A stretch of 49,147 bases of DNA from Erysipelotrichales bacterium (GCA_910575705.1 CAJTFG010000005.1:1-49147); one strand, 5' to 3'. Counted from the stretch's first letter, positions 24,932 to 35,309 are shown. Made by a program: numbers and translations. The notes: generated by a model from the sequence alone, not told the origin.

Positions 24932-27094
24932 TTAGTTGTTATCGGAAGCCGTATCTTCCTTGACTTCCTCTTTTTTCACTTCCGGTTTAGGAAGCAGGGC
25001 TTTAGCAGAAACGTTTACCCGGCCCTTATCATCGATTTCCGTTACTTTAACGCGGATATGCTGTCCCATCTTCAGAACATCTTCTACTTTTTCTACGCGC
25101 TCATGACGTATTTTTGAAATATGCAGAAGCCCATCCGTACCTGAGAACAGATTGACAAAAGCGCCGAATTTTTCCATACGAACGACCTTCGCATCGTAGA
25201 TATCACCAACTTTGGCCACACGAACGATATCGCGAATCATATCGGCTGCTTTGGAAATAGATGCACGATCCATATGATAGATCACAACCTGTCCGTCATC
25301 ATCGATATCGATCTTCACATCATCACAGGCTTCGATGATCTGATTGATCATCTTGCCTCCCGGTCCAATAACTTCTTTTATCTTATCCGGATCGATCTTC
25401 ATGATTTCGATCTTCGGAGCATATGTACCGACATCTTCTCTAGGTTCAGGAATCGCTGCCAGCATATTTTCCAAAATCTGAGCACGAGCCGTTTTTGCCT
25501 GTGCCAGAGCTTCTCGGAAAATATCTTCCGTAATACCCGTGACCTTGATATCCATCTGCAGTGCCGTGATGCCCTCGGATGTTCCAGCAACTTTAAAGTC
25601 CATATCACCGAAGTGATCTTCCATACCCTGAATATCCGTCAATACTGTATACTTGTTGTTGCTTTCATCCATGATCAAACCCATGGCAATACCAGCTACC
25701 GGCGCTTTGATCGGTACACCAGCAGCCATCAAAGACATCGTTCCGGCACATATGGATGCCTGAGAGGAAGAACCGTTTGATTCCAATACCTCTGCCACCG
25801 TACGAATGGTATATGGGAATTCTTCAATGCTCGGAAGCACCTGAGAAAGTGCACGTTCACCTAAAGCTCCATGTCCGATTTCGCGGCGTCCAGGGCTTCC
25901 CATGCGACCGGTTTCTCCTACAGAATACGGCGGGAAATTATAATGATGCATAAATCGTTTGGTTTCTACTTCTGTAACATCATCTATAATCTGATTATCA
26001 TTCATCGGTCCCAATGTCGTAACGCTCAGCACTTGCGTTTCCCCACGGGTAAACATCGCGCTTCCATGTACCCTTGGAAGAATATCTACCTGAGAATCCA
26101 GAGGACGGATCTCATCGATCTTACGTCCGTCCGGACGAACCTTATCTTCAATGATCAAACGGCGCACTTCATCTGCTTCGATACTATGGCAAATCTCTTT
26201 TACCTGCTTGATCGCTTTTGCTTTAGCAGCGTCATCCGCGTAATCCTTTGCTTCAAACATCGCTACCGCTTCTTCGCTCAACTCATCTATTTTTCCATAA
26301 CGCTCTAATTTCTTTTCGATAGAAACCGCTGCGCGTATGTCTTTCTCAAAATGACTGCGTACCTCACGATCGATATCTTCATCTACCGTATACAGCTTCA
26401 CTTCCATTTTTTCTTTGCCTACCGCTGCAACGATCTCTTCCTGGAATGCTACCAGCTGCTTGATATGCTCATGTCCAAACATGATCGCACCGAGCATCGC
26501 TTCTTCATTCACTTCTTTTGCACCGGCTTCTACCATGTTCACGGCATACTTAGTTCCGGCTACCGTTAAATGGATATCGCTTTTTTCCAACTCTTCCGGC
26601 GTCGGATTAATGATATATGCACCATCGATGCGCCCTACGACAACACCGGCAATCGGGCCATTAAATGGAATATCGGAAATACATAACGCCAGAGAAGCCC
26701 CGAACATCGCCGTCATTTCCGCAGAGCGATCCTGATCGACGGATAACACGGTATTAACGACCTGAACTTCATTACGGAAGCCATCCGCAAACAACGGACG
26801 GATCGGTCGATCGATCATACGGGCTGTCAATGTCGCATGTTCACTCGGTCTTCCTTCCCTTCTTAAAAAACCTCCGGGAATTTTCCCTACAGAGTACAGT
26901 TTTTCCTCAAACGTTACCGTTAGCGGAAAAAAATCAATTCCTTCTTTTGCCTGTTTACTAGCGGTTGCTGTAGATAATACGACCGTATCATCATAACGAA
27001 CCAGGACCGATCCCCCGGCTTGTTTTGCAATCTCGTTAGTTTCCACTGTGATCCCACGATCACAGAAATCTAAACGAAACACCTGTTTAGCCAT
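24932..27094 (-). CDS. pnp: Polynucleotide phosphorylase
   Basis: This 3'-5' exoribonuclease degrades RNA with phosphate and is part of mRNA turnover. The 720-residue protein has two RNase PH domains (the second around [19 protein letters not shown]), a KH domain with the loop [20 protein letters not shown] near 560 and an S1 domain ([20 protein letters not shown]) near 625. A charged tail ends KEDTASDNN. It follows rpsO as in most Firmicutes. Confidence 0.97.
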   Translation of the reverse strand: MAKQVFRLDFCDRGITVETNEIAKQAGGSVLVRYDDTVVLSTATASKQAKEGIDFFPLTVTFEEKLYSVGKIPGGFLRREGRPSEHATLTARMIDRPIRPLFADGFRNEVQVVNTVLSVDQDRSAEMTAMFGASLALCISDIPFNGPIAGVVVGRIDGAYIINPTPEELEKSDIHLTVAGTKYAVNMVEAGAKEVNEEAMLGAIMFGHEHIKQLVAFQEEIVAAVGKEKMEVKLYTVDEDIDREVRSHFEKDIRAAVSIEKKLERYGKIDELSEEAVAMFEAKDYADDAAKAKAIKQVKEICHSIEADEVRRLIIEDKVRPDGRKIDEIRPLDSQVDILPRVHGSAMFTRGETQVLSVTTLGPMNDNQIIDDVTEVETKRFMHHYNFPPYSVGETGRMGSPGRREIGHGALGERALSQVLPSIEEFPYTIRTVAEVLESNGSSSQASICAGTMSLMAAGVPIKAPVAGIAMGLIMDESNNKYTVLTDIQGMEDHFGDMDFKVAGTSEGITALQMDIKVTGITEDIFREALAQAKTARAQILENMLAAIPEPREDVGTYAPKIEIMKIDPDKIKEVIGPGGKMINQIIEACDDVKIDIDDDGQVVIYHMDRASISKAADMIRDIVRVAKVGDIYDAKVVRMEKFGAFVNLFSGTDGLLHISKIRHERVEKVEDVLKMGQHIRVKVTEIDDKGRVNVSAKALLPKPEVKKEEVKEDTASDNN

Positions 27095-27199
27095 TCTTTC
27101 ACCTCTTAATTAATTTTACCTTATTAATAATAGCATAGATTATAAAGAAATGATATGAGAAGTTGCCAAAATATAAAAAGCTCCTATACGGAGCAATTT

Positions 27200-27466
27200 T
27201 TACTTACGCAGACCTAAGCTTGCAATCAGTTCTCTGTAGCGGTTAAGATCCTTGCGCTTCAGATATGCCAGCAAATTGCGGCGACGGCCAACCATTTTCA
27301 TAAGACCTCTTTGAGAATGATAATCATGCTTATGAACTTTCATATGTTCTGTCAGACGGTTGATCTCTTCCGTTAATACGGCGATCTGTACTTCCGGAGA
27401 ACCGGTATCTCCTTCCTTACGAGCATACTTCTGCATGATTGCCTGTTTTTCTGATTTCAATAACAT
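27200..27466 (-). CDS. rpsO: 30S ribosomal protein S15
   Basis: This 88-residue S15 protein contains the signature [20 protein letters not shown] and ends [12 protein letters not shown]. The ATG at 27466 ([12 protein letters not shown]) has GGAGGAATTGCAA before it; a longer frame upstream is the leader. S15 binds helices H20-H22 of 16S rRNA during 30S assembly. The gene lies upstream of pnp with a 105-bp gap. Confidence 0.97.
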   Translation of the reverse strand: MLLKSEKQAIMQKYARKEGDTGSPEVQIAVLTEEINRLTEHMKVHKHDYHSQRGLMKMVGRRRNLLAYLKRKDLNRYRELIASLGLRK

Positions 27467-27474
27467 TTGCAATT

Positions 27475-27577
27475 CCTCCTTATAAATTTGCCGTTTTCTA
27501 CCGAGTATCGCGTTGGAGAAGCGTAGACCCCAGTACAAAACCGAAATGATTATATCATGAGCTTTCGAAAAATGCAA
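27475..27577 (-). promoter_or_regulatory. rpsO promoter and structured leader
   Basis: A strong promoter is seen: TTGCAT (27572-27577 complement), 17 bases, TATAAT (27549-27554 complement). The transcript has about 75 bases before the start, with inverted segments (CGCTTCTCCAACGCG, CGGTAGAAAACGG). S15 leaders often bind S15 for autoregulation. A specific known class is not recognised here, so that role is inference. Confidence 0.65.
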
Positions 27578-27580
27578 GAA

Positions 27581-28336
27581 TCAATAAAAGATCTCCGATT
27601 TCTTAACTATTTGATCACTCGTAAAATATTTCCGTGCACGTTCATATTTCCGATCGTAAAATCCACGGGCATGTGCAGGACACACATGGATACAGGATGT
27701 ACAGGAAATGCATTTCCAGCGATTTGTCTTTTGCGGATGCTTTTGACTGATCGCCTGCACAGGACATATGCTGACGCAAGTACCGCAGCTCGTACAGGCG
27801 TCATTGGCTGTCGGCCGAAAAGAAAATTTTCTTTTCGGCGAGCTTTTATCATCCGGTAATTCCAGTGTTTCCGTATAGTTTTCTGAAAAATGCTGATCGA
27901 TCAATTTTGAAATCTCCGTAAATTCTTTTATCTTTTTGAGATCCTCTTCATCGGAGCTCCTCTGCGTCATCTGTGAACATACAAAAGCGGCAGCGGTTAT
28001 CACATGGAAGCCCTGCTTTTCCAAAAGCGTCTTAAGTTCTTTCAAAGTAGTTCCATAACCGCCTTCTCCATAAGCGACATAAATAACAGCAGGTGTACTA
28101 GAACCGCGAAAGCTTTGCAGCTGCTGTATGCAAAAAGAAGGAAACTTACCGTCAAAAGCTGGCATCCCCACGATCAGAAGATCGTCTTTGGAAAGCTCTA
28201 CTTCCTCATTCTTTGATGTTTTCAACAGATCACAGATCAGTTGAATACCGTGAAACTGCTTTGCTATCATATCCATAATTTTCTTTACCGTCCCTTGCGG
28301 ACTGAAATAAACACGGCAGACCATACGGCTGCTCAT
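27581..28336 (-). CDS. EFR1-type flavodoxin/ferredoxin protein
   Basis: This 251-residue protein has an N-terminal flavodoxin-like part (VYFSPQGTVKKIMDMIAKQF, FMN-loop-like) and ends with two 4Fe-4S motifs: CTSCGTCVSICPVQAISQ and CISCTSCIHVCPAHARGF, each C-x2-C-x2-C-x3-C-P. This architecture is typical of EFR1-family proteins of anaerobes, likely electron-transfer carriers. The ATG at 28336 follows AAGGGGTG. Its partner oxidoreductase is not visible here. The gene starts 21 bp after hemW. Confidence 0.85.
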   Translation of the reverse strand: MSSRMVCRVYFSPQGTVKKIMDMIAKQFHGIQLICDLLKTSKNEEVELSKDDLLIVGMPAFDGKFPSFCIQQLQSFRGSSTPAVIYVAYGEGGYGTTLKELKTLLEKQGFHVITAAAFVCSQMTQRSSDEEDLKKIKEFTEISKLIDQHFSENYTETLELPDDKSSPKRKFSFRPTANDACTSCGTCVSICPVQAISQKHPQKTNRWKCISCTSCIHVCPAHARGFYDRKYERARKYFTSDQIVKKSEIFY

Positions 28337-28356
28337 ACACATCACCCCTTATCATT

Positions 28357-29436
28357 TCACATAAAATCAATCAATACATCATGCAGGAAGAGCATGCCCT
28401 GATACGTCGTCTTCAAATATCCATCATCGATCATCAAATTCCCCTGCTCGATATGTTTTTGTATAGAAATACCATATACATCCTCTATATGACAAGCAAA
28501 GCATGTCTCAAATCTCTTTAAACACAGCCCTTTCTTCATGCGTAGCGACATCATTACCATTTCAAACATCTCGTCCTCTTTGCTAAGATCCGTCCGGCTG
28601 GGCATCGCTCCTTCTGTTATATACGTATGCAGATTGCGCGTGTTATCATAGCGCATATGGTTCTCTTTTCCACTGGCACCACAACCGATACCGATAAAAT
28701 CTTCATATTTCCAATATGCAATATTATGTTTTGCTTCGTAATCCGGCTTCGCAAAATTGCTGATCTCATATTGCCAAAATCCGTGTTCTTGTAAATAAGA
28801 AATGGCATATTCATACATATCAGCTTCCAGCTGAGGATCTATATTACACACGCCTTCTCTTCCGAATCGGCTGTTCTCTTCAATGGTCAGCGCATAAAGC
28901 GAAATGTGGTGGATTGGAAGAGATACCGCAATCTGAAGATCCTTCTTCCATTTTTCCATCGTCTGCGAAGGAAGTCCGTACATCAGATCGATCGATATGT
29001 TAGAAATACCATGATCGATCAGACACTGCAACATTCCTTTGATCTCTTTTACAGTATGCCTTCTGGCAATGATTTCCTGCAAATCTGACTGAAATGTCTG
29101 TACCCCTAGCGATATGCGATTAACACCGCCCTTCGCCATAATGCGGATCTTTTGCTCATCCAGAGAATCGGGATTTGCTTCTATTGTAAATTCCATCTCA
29201 TCGTTTCGACCGCGGCCAGTCGCTGCTAAAAGCACGGACAGCTGCGTGTTTGATAAAGACGTCGGAGTACCTCCTCCAATATAAAGTGATGAGAAAGAAT
29301 CATCTTGCAGCTGCAAATCCGCACAAACGCGCTGCAGCCACTTATCCGCCAGGGATGCCTGATAACGGCAGCGGGTAAAATCACAATATGCACATATTCT
29401 CGTACAAAACGGAACATGGATATAACAAGCTTTCAT
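28357..29436 (-). CDS. hemW: Radical SAM heme chaperone HemW
   Basis: This 359-residue radical SAM protein was formerly named coproporphyrinogen III oxidase-like. The 4Fe-4S cluster motif C-x3-C-x2-C lies in FCTRICAYCDFTRC near residue 10, and the SAM region includes YIGGGTPTSLSN and EANPDSL. The HemN-like C-terminal winged helix is present (EDVYGISIQKHIEQGNLMID). It is thought to insert heme into proteins rather than oxidise coproporphyrinogen. In Bacillus it follows lepA; here two other genes lie between. Confidence 0.92.
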   Translation of the reverse strand: MKACYIHVPFCTRICAYCDFTRCRYQASLADKWLQRVCADLQLQDDSFSSLYIGGGTPTSLSNTQLSVLLAATGRGRNDEMEFTIEANPDSLDEQKIRIMAKGGVNRISLGVQTFQSDLQEIIARRHTVKEIKGMLQCLIDHGISNISIDLMYGLPSQTMEKWKKDLQIAVSLPIHHISLYALTIEENSRFGREGVCNIDPQLEADMYEYAISYLQEHGFWQYEISNFAKPDYEAKHNIAYWKYEDFIGIGCGASGKENHMRYDNTRNLHTYITEGAMPSRTDLSKEDEMFEMVMMSLRMKKGLCLKRFETCFACHIEDVYGISIQKHIEQGNLMIDDGYLKTTYQGMLFLHDVLIDFM

Positions 29437-29444
29437 ATATCCTC

Positions 29445-30155
29445 CTACCCCATCATTCCCCGTATTTTCAACACCTCTATGAGCATCCGCAACACCCAGC
29501 TGTTCGTTGGTTTTTTCACATGGAAGATCATTCGATCCGGATGACTTTTATAACCTTGATGAATCGCTGAACGGATCGCTTTTTCCACACTGTCAGGCGT
29601 AGAATCGTGAACGGTTGCCACATAGCGGTATACTTCATTCATCGAAATCCGCGAAGAATGCTGTGCAATGGCAAAAGCGGCAGTCTTCATATAGGAAAAA
29701 CCTTTTAAATTCTCTTGAATGCCGCTCTCGATCAAGATCTGGGATCCTATTTCTTCAATGAATTTCACAAGATCCCCGGTTGGATCTACCGTTTCCATTT
29801 CATCTTGTATCTTTCTTAAAATATCCTTTGCCGTATATGTTCCTAAAAGATAATTATTCACACAGCTCTGTATCAACGTATGAAATGTACATCCGTCGAT
29901 TTCTCTAAACAGATGGATCATATGAAGATGCCGGTAAATCGGATCATTGCGTATTTTTTCCGTCATTGCATCTGCTCTCTCTGCATCGATCGCATCACGT
30001 ACGACAACCGCATCTACCTGCAGATCCAAAAGAAAATCCAAATCGGCCGGTATCGCAGCAGAAAAGCCTACAATTTCGATATCGTTCTCATGATTGAGAT
30101 GAATGAGATCCTGCAGCAGATCATCATCCATCACACAAAGAAAAGCACGAATCAT
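29445..30155 (-). CDS. Divergent Spo0A-type sporulation regulator
   Basis: This 236-residue protein has an N-terminal receiver-like part and a C-terminal Spo0A DNA-binding domain. The C-terminal features match Spo0A: ENLKGFSYMKTAAFA, DSTPDSVEKAIRSAIHQGY (A-S-R-V-E-R-A-I-R-H-A-I-E equivalent) and VKKPTNSWVLRMLIEVLK (K-P-T-N-S-x-F signature). The receiver is degenerate. The acidic triad start (MDDD, 9-12) is kept, but the phosphoryl-acceptor position aligns with Arg53 in VVVRDAID, and the conserved lysine is replaced (NYLLGTY). GGGGGA lies 5 bases before the ATG. Whether it is the only Spo0A of the cell is unknown. Confidence 0.8.
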   Translation of the reverse strand: MIRAFLCVMDDDLLQDLIHLNHENDIEIVGFSAAIPADLDFLLDLQVDAVVVRDAIDAERADAMTEKIRNDPIYRHLHMIHLFREIDGCTFHTLIQSCVNNYLLGTYTAKDILRKIQDEMETVDPTGDLVKFIEEIGSQILIESGIQENLKGFSYMKTAAFAIAQHSSRISMNEVYRYVATVHDSTPDSVEKAIRSAIHQGYKSHPDRMIFHVKKPTNSWVLRMLIEVLKIRGMMG

Positions 30156-30175
30156 CTTTATCCCCCATGTTCCCT

Positions 30176-31096
30176 TTAAACAATAAAGTAAACAAACTTC
30201 TTACCGATCTTCTTTTTTTCATACCATCGTTTATCTACCAATTGATCCAACGATTGCCGCGCAGTTTCGTAACATACCTTGGCGTGCTGAATATAATTTT
30301 GAATTGTATAATAATGCCCCAGTTCCCGATGACTGACATAGAAACAAATCTGTTCTTTTTTTAATTCCGGATGCCGCTCCAGCAGTTCTTGTTCCTGCAG
30401 GACTTTATAAAGATCTTTCGCTGTATTATTTAATAATATCATTTTCTTGTATAAAATCAATCGCAGTTGTTCCAACATGTCGAGAAAAGCATATGTAATA
30501 TCACCGTTGATATCTTCTGCATACGTATCCGCATAATCTACGATCGACAAAATATCCTTTATATACAAGCGGTGTTCCATGAGAAGAAATGGGATCATCA
30601 ACAGTGCTCTTGTCCTCCTTGAAAGATGTATCGCCAAAGAAAAATAGCGAAGCAAAAACGGTTCCTCCTCTTTTAACAGAAAAAGAAGATGCGGCTTCCA
30701 AACATCTTGTATCGCAAACTGATGAAAAAAAGCAGTGAAGTACTCCTCTTTCTGAACATTGTCGTTTACATGCAGATGCATGACATAGCGGCGATAGCGC
30801 TCATTTTGCTCGCTGTCCAAATAAGGGCAGTATACATCCATCTCCTCTTTGCAGTTCCGCTCATAAGTACGCAGCATTTCTTCCATCTGTAAAATACGGT
30901 TTACCGTAAGCGGATTTCTGGTAAGATACAGCGGTTTATCACCAATTTTTAAATCATAGCGAAAAAAAGAGCGATATGTCTTTACCTCCTGCCAGATCGG
31001 TTCTAGGAGATAGCTGTCGATCTCATCGGCAATCTGCTCTTTTGCATAATAAGAATGCTCTGTATATTTTTGAGCCGTTTCATACATTCTCATCAC
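30176..31096 (-). CDS. Uncharacterised protein with C-terminal winged-helix-like region
   Basis: This 306-residue, helix-rich, charged protein has no signal or membrane segment. The last 50 residues (HAKVCYETARQSLDQLVDKR then WYEKKKIGKKFVYFIV) read like the winged-helix tail found at the end of Fic-family and related proteins: a recognition helix, then a wing with K-K-I-G-K. No Fic catalytic H-P-F-x-x-G-N-G-R is present. It lies just upstream of the Spo0A-like gene, with 20 bp between, and is probably co-transcribed. I do not recognise a function; a DNA-binding or regulatory role is only inferred. Confidence 0.65.
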   Translation of the reverse strand: MMRMYETAQKYTEHSYYAKEQIADEIDSYLLEPIWQEVKTYRSFFRYDLKIGDKPLYLTRNPLTVNRILQMEEMLRTYERNCKEEMDVYCPYLDSEQNERYRRYVMHLHVNDNVQKEEYFTAFFHQFAIQDVWKPHLLFLLKEEEPFLLRYFSLAIHLSRRTRALLMIPFLLMEHRLYIKDILSIVDYADTYAEDINGDITYAFLDMLEQLRLILYKKMILLNNTAKDLYKVLQEQELLERHPELKKEQICFYVSHRELGHYYTIQNYIQHAKVCYETARQSLDQLVDKRWYEKKKIGKKFVYFIV

Positions 31097-31198
31097 CTCA
31101 TCAGCATTTTAGCACGAAGGTAGGATATACTTTTGATTTTCGACAAAACTAGAAAAAAACAGACAAACTATGACAGCTGAAAAACATGTTTTATATTC

Positions 31199-31236
31199 CA
31201 TAAAAAATACACCTTATTCGATCATAAGGTGTATTG
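31199..31236 (-). terminator. Terminator after lepA
   Basis: On the minus strand, AATACACCTTA, an 8-base loop and TAAGGTGTATT form a stem followed by a T-run, just after the lepA stop. Confidence 0.88.
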
Positions 31237-31239
31237 CTT

Positions 31240-33042
31240 TTAGTCATCATCCATGGAAAGAACAGCCATAAATGCTTCCTGCGGAACTTCTACAGAACCG
31301 ACCGATTTCATTCGTTTCTTTCCTTCCTTCTGCTTTTCAAGCAGTTTTTTCTTACGTGATATATCTCCGCCATAACATTTCGCCAATACATTTTTACGCA
31401 GAGATTTAATATCGGTGCGGGCAACGATTTTTCCCGATATGGCTGCCTGTACGGGAATTTCAAATTGCTGGCGCGGAATCAGGGTCTTCAGTTTTTCACA
31501 GATCGCCTTGCCCCTAGGATACGCAAAATCCTTGTGCACGATCGTAGAAAGAGCATCGACGACTTCACCGTTCAACAAAATATCCATCTTAGAAAGCTTA
31601 TTTGTCTGATAGCCGATCAGCTCATAATCAAAAGACGCATATCCCTTGCTGCAGGATTTCAGCTTATCGAAAAAATCATAGACGATTTCGCCAAGCGGCA
31701 ACTCATAGATAATGTTCATACGTATATCATCTATATATACCATATCTTTATAATTTCCTCTTTTTTTCTGGCATAGCTCCATGATCGACCCGACGTATTC
31801 GCTCGGAGTCATAATGGATGCTTTCACAAAAGGTTCTTCGATATGATCGATCTTTTGCACTTCCGGCAGCATGCTCGGGTTATCAATTGAGATCATTTCG
31901 CCATTGGTAAGATATGCATGATACACGACAGACGGCGCTGTCGCAATCAAATCGATATGATATTCCCGCTCAATACGCTCCTGAATGACATCCATATGTA
32001 GCAAGCCCAAGAATCCACAGCGAAAACCAAATCCCAATGCTTGAGATGTTTCCGCTTCATAATGCAAAGATGCATCGTTCAGCTGCAATTTATCCAAAGC
32101 ATCGCGCAGATCATTATATTTGCTGGAATCGATCGGATACAAACCGCAATATACCATGGGATTCATTACCCGGTATCCGGATAAAGGCTGTGCTGCAGGA
32201 ACCGCAACATGCGTGATCGTATCACCTACACGTACATCTTTGATAGACTTGATACTAGCCGACAGCCAACCTACCTCACCACAGGAAAGCTTATTTTTCC
32301 GCACTTCCTTCGGTGTCCTCACACCTACTTCCAAAACCTCATATTCCGCTCCGGTTGCCATAAAGCGAATGCGATCCCCTATGTTGATTTCACCTTCCTT
32401 AACGCGCACGTAAACGATTACTCCGCGATAGGCATCATATAGAGAGTCAAAGACCAAAGCTTGCAAAGGCGCTTGTGGATCTCCGCTTGGTGCAGGAACA
32501 TGTTTGACGATATCTTCCAATACATCACGTATATGCAACCCGTTTTTTGCCGATATTAAAGGAGCATCTTCCGCCGGAAGACCGATGACATTTTCGATTT
32601 CCTGAATCACTATATCCGGCTGCGCACTAGGTAGATCGATTTTGTTGATGACCGGCAGAATTTCCAAATCATTATCCAATGCCAAGTACACATTAGCAAG
32701 CGTCTGCGCTTCGATTCCCTGAGCAGCATCTACGATTAAAACTGCTCCTTCACAGGCAGCCAGAGAACGAGAAACTTCATAGGTAAAATCGACATGCCCC
32801 GGTGTATCGATCAGATGCAGGATATATTCTTGTCCATCATCAGCAAGGTATTTCAGTTGTACAGCATTCAGCTTGATAGTAATGCCTCTTTCTCTTTCCA
32901 GATCCATCGAATCTAAAAGCTGCTCCTTCATTTCCCGCTGTTCTACGGTTTCCGTAAGTTCCAAAATACGATCTGCCAATGTAGACTTCCCGTGATCAAT
33001 ATGTGCAATGATTGAAAAATTCCGTATATATTTCTGATCCAT
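31240..33042 (-). CDS. lepA: Elongation factor 4 (LepA)
   Basis: This ribosome-associated GTPase is linked to translation under stress and 30S biogenesis. The 600-residue protein has G1 [16 protein letters not shown]2 RERGITI, G3 DTPGHVDF and G4 NKID, plus the LepA-specific C-terminus ending around [20 protein letters not shown] (then KRM). It lies downstream of fmt and upstream of the unknown gene. In Bacillus lepA follows spoIIP-yqxA and precedes hemW; here fmt is inserted. Confidence 0.97.
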   Translation of the reverse strand: MDQKYIRNFSIIAHIDHGKSTLADRILELTETVEQREMKEQLLDSMDLERERGITIKLNAVQLKYLADDGQEYILHLIDTPGHVDFTYEVSRSLAACEGAVLIVDAAQGIEAQTLANVYLALDNDLEILPVINKIDLPSAQPDIVIQEIENVIGLPAEDAPLISAKNGLHIRDVLEDIVKHVPAPSGDPQAPLQALVFDSLYDAYRGVIVYVRVKEGEINIGDRIRFMATGAEYEVLEVGVRTPKEVRKNKLSCGEVGWLSASIKSIKDVRVGDTITHVAVPAAQPLSGYRVMNPMVYCGLYPIDSSKYNDLRDALDKLQLNDASLHYEAETSQALGFGFRCGFLGLLHMDVIQERIEREYHIDLIATAPSVVYHAYLTNGEMISIDNPSMLPEVQKIDHIEEPFVKASIMTPSEYVGSIMELCQKKRGNYKDMVYIDDIRMNIIYELPLGEIVYDFFDKLKSCSKGYASFDYELIGYQTNKLSKMDILLNGEVVDALSTIVHKDFAYPRGKAICEKLKTLIPRQQFEIPVQAAISGKIVARTDIKSLRKNVLAKCYGGDISRKKKLLEKQKEGKKRMKSVGSVEVPQEAFMAVLSMDDD

Positions 33043-33072
33043 ACAATCTCCTTACTAAAATAGCAGAATCAT

Positions 33073-33078
33073 TATATC
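33073..33078 (-). promoter_or_regulatory. -10 element upstream of lepA
   Basis: The minus strand carries TGATATAAT about 30 bases before the lepA start codon, with an extended TGA-TATAAT-like form. A clear -35 is not visible. It suggests lepA has a promoter separate from fmt. Confidence 0.5.
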
Positions 33079-33100
33079 AAAAAAGAATCGGGAAAGAAAG

Positions 33101-33129
33101 AAAAACAGCATATCCATAGATTGCTGTTA
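33101..33129 (-). terminator. Terminator after fmt
   Basis: On the minus strand, AACAGCA, an 11-base loop and TGCTGTT form a stem followed by TTTCTTTC, about 20 bp past the fmt stop. Confidence 0.75.
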
Positions 33130-33147
33130 TATTCCAAAATAAAACTT

Positions 33148-34080
33148 TTACATAAAACAATTCCCTACTAGCTGTTTCCCTGCTCCATTGTAAAACGATT
33201 TGGCATCCATCGCCGACTTTCCTTCCATCTGCAGTTTATCCGCTATAAGAAAACCATCTTTGCAGGCGATCGCAAAACCGCCCTCTAACATACCGATACA
33301 TTCACCGGGTACATAGGAATGAAGTTGCGATATCATTCGTACCTGATGGAATTTTATCTTTTTTCCCTGAATTACCCCATATCCGATCGGAGCAGGAATC
33401 AAACCGCGGATGTGATTGTACACATCACGCACCGGTCTGTGAAAACCGATCTTTTCCTCCTCTTTTGATATATTGTATGCAAAAGTAGCTTCCTTTTCAT
33501 CTTGTTCAACAAAAACAGCCGTACCATCAAAGATGGAAGGTAAACTCTCCATCAGAAGCTCGGCACCCGCTGTTTTCAAACGCGCATAAAGATCTCCGGT
33601 CGTATCCGTTTCCAAGATAGGAACCTCGCATTGTGCCATGACCGCTCCCGCATCCATTTTATCAACCATGCGCATGATGGATACCCCGCTTTTATGATCA
33701 CCGTTAATGATCGCCTTATGGATCGGTGCTCCGCCTCGCAGCTTCGGCAATAAAGATGCATGAACGTTGATACTACCATAGACAGGAGCATCCAATACCT
33801 CTTTGGGAATCATCTGTCCATATGCACACGTAATGATGATATCTGGATGATAAGATAAAATATCCTGATAATCATGCCGAATGGAAACCGGCTGCAAAAC
33901 AGGGATCTGATGGTTTACTGCTAGCTCTTTTACCGGCGTTGGCTGGAGCTGCTGCTTTCGGCCGACTTTTTTATCCGGCTGAGAGACAACGGCAACAACA
34001 TTATCATTCCCATAAAGAAGATGCTCTAATATCGTACAGGCAAAATCAGGAGTTCCCATAAAGATGATCTTCTTGTTCAT
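33148..34080 (-). CDS. fmt: Methionyl-tRNA formyltransferase
   Basis: It formylates initiator Met-tRNA using 10-formyl-tetrahydrofolate. The 310-residue protein begins MNKKIIFMGTPDFACTILEH, has the catalytic SINVHASLLPKLRGGAPIHK (N, H, and the S-L-L-P motif) and GVSIMRMVDKMDAGAV. The ATG at 34080 is used because GAGGTGAGG precedes it; an overlapping GTG three codons upstream would bury that ribosome site. Confidence 0.96.
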   Translation of the reverse strand: MNKKIIFMGTPDFACTILEHLLYGNDNVVAVVSQPDKKVGRKQQLQPTPVKELAVNHQIPVLQPVSIRHDYQDILSYHPDIIITCAYGQMIPKEVLDAPVYGSINVHASLLPKLRGGAPIHKAIINGDHKSGVSIMRMVDKMDAGAVMAQCEVPILETDTTGDLYARLKTAGAELLMESLPSIFDGTAVFVEQDEKEATFAYNISKEEEKIGFHRPVRDVYNHIRGLIPAPIGYGVIQGKKIKFHQVRMISQLHSYVPGECIGMLEGGFAIACKDGFLIADKLQMEGKSAMDAKSFYNGAGKQLVGNCFM

Positions 34081-34119
34081 CGTCCTCACCTCGGAAATTA
34101 TTATACCATTGCGTGACGA

Positions 34120-34416
34120 TTATTCCAACAGGCCGTGGAAAACTTCACTTACCGCAGATACGGATGTATCCAATACATCAATGACGAGTCCGCTGGCTTC
34201 CCGTGCAAATGCAGAGGCTTTATTTTCGGTTATGTCGTTCAGTTTTACAGTATCCTTCGGTGTCCGGATCTCCCTATGCATAGCTACGTCCTCTTCAAAA
34301 GACTGAAGCTGATCATGCAAGTCTTCTTTTATATCCTCAGTTGAATGGTTTTGAAGAGAAGATCCTAAAGATACAAGTACAAAGATAAAAATGGCATCAA
34401 TCAACAGTCGTTTCAT
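34120..34416 (-). CDS. YqxA-like small membrane-anchored protein
   Basis: This 98-residue protein has one N-terminal membrane segment (LLIDAIFIFVLVSLGSSL) and a charged, helical remainder. GGGGTG lies 5 bases before the ATG at 34416. It sits directly after spoIIP, the place of yqxA (DUF3679) in Bacillus. Homology beyond the membrane start cannot be shown by eye, so the name is positional. It probably belongs to the gpr-spoIIP operon and may be made during sporulation. Confidence 0.6.
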   Translation of the reverse strand: MKRLLIDAIFIFVLVSLGSSLQNHSTEDIKEDLHDQLQSFEEDVAMHREIRTPKDTVKLNDITENKASAFAREASGLVIDVLDTSVSAVSEVFHGLLE

Positions 34417-34420
34417 AGTA

Positions 34421-35263
34421 TCACCCCAAGTATTCCGCAATCCCTTCAGCAAGTACCGGAATAGAATTTTTTACTTCTGCGAAAGGATTTACCTCACCGC
34501 CGAGCTCAATCAAAATGGTATTCGGATGCACTTGCTGGTTAAAATAGGATTCTCTTACCATCGTCGGACGCATTATACCATTCTTCTTTGCGTTAATTAT
34601 GTCATATAACGTCGCCGCCCGCTGTTTTACCGCATCCACATTGCTGGATAATCCGCCTATGACCATCATCATCTTCGCATAGGACTTTCCATCAGCTTCC
34701 ATGAAGCTGGCTTCTCTTGGGATCGCATCGCGATGAAGATCGATAATAAGATCAAAACCGCCATAATCTACCAAAGCATCATTTAAAAATTTATATGAGA
34801 TGGCATAACTCTGATTATAATCCAAACCGTTGGCATTCCCATAAGCTTTAAAATCATTCGTTTCCAGCACAACCGTATACCCTCTGTTCTGCAATTCATT
34901 TCCTAGCAGCGCCGCGGCATCCATAACGGTTTCTCCTTCTGCATATCCTTCACTTTGATGCGTGTTGTAAATGTATATCTTCTTACCGGATGATTGCGGA
35001 GTCTCCGGTATCGGTTTAGGATTTTCCGCCGTTGTTTCAAATTGAAAATCTTCCTCTTCTAACGTGAAATTCGTATTTGCCGATAAGATATTCAGCTGAT
35101 CTTTGATAGACACGGTTTCATCTAAAGAAAGCTGTTTATAAACGAGAGTGTCCTTCAGATCCTCATTTCCGAATATGTCCATAAAACCGGAATAAAACGG
35201 TGTCAGATAAAGAAACAAAAAAAGAATACAGATCTTACACATAATTTTCAGCGTGGCTTTCAA
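34421..35263 (-). CDS. spoIIP: Stage II sporulation protein P (SpoIIP)
   Basis: This peptidoglycan amidase/endopeptidase acts with SpoIID and SpoIIM in forespore engulfment. The 280-residue protein has an N-terminal membrane anchor (IMCKICILFLFLYLTPFYSG) and then the SpoIIP catalytic motifs YIYNTHQSEGY, DLIIDLHRDAIPRE and TILIELGGEVNPF, which contain the metal-binding histidines and the glutamate. A TTG start at 35263 is chosen because AGGGGGTG lies just ahead; the upstream ATG spans that ribosome site. It follows gpr, as in Bacillus. Confidence 0.93.
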   Translation of the reverse strand: MKATLKIMCKICILFLFLYLTPFYSGFMDIFGNEDLKDTLVYKQLSLDETVSIKDQLNILSANTNFTLEEEDFQFETTAENPKPIPETPQSSGKKIYIYNTHQSEGYAEGETVMDAAALLGNELQNRGYTVVLETNDFKAYGNANGLDYNQSYAISYKFLNDALVDYGGFDLIIDLHRDAIPREASFMEADGKSYAKMMMVIGGLSSNVDAVKQRAATLYDIINAKKNGIMRPTMVRESYFNQQVHPNTILIELGGEVNPFAEVKNSIPVLAEGIAEYLG

Positions 35264-35309
35264 AAAAACACCCCCTGACATATCCTATGCTGGGGATGCT
35301 TCATTCATG

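Noticed and set aside
30176-31096. Fic-family AMP transferase
   Set aside because: Only the C-terminal tail resembles Fic proteins; the catalytic H-P-F-x-x-G-N-G-R motif is absent.
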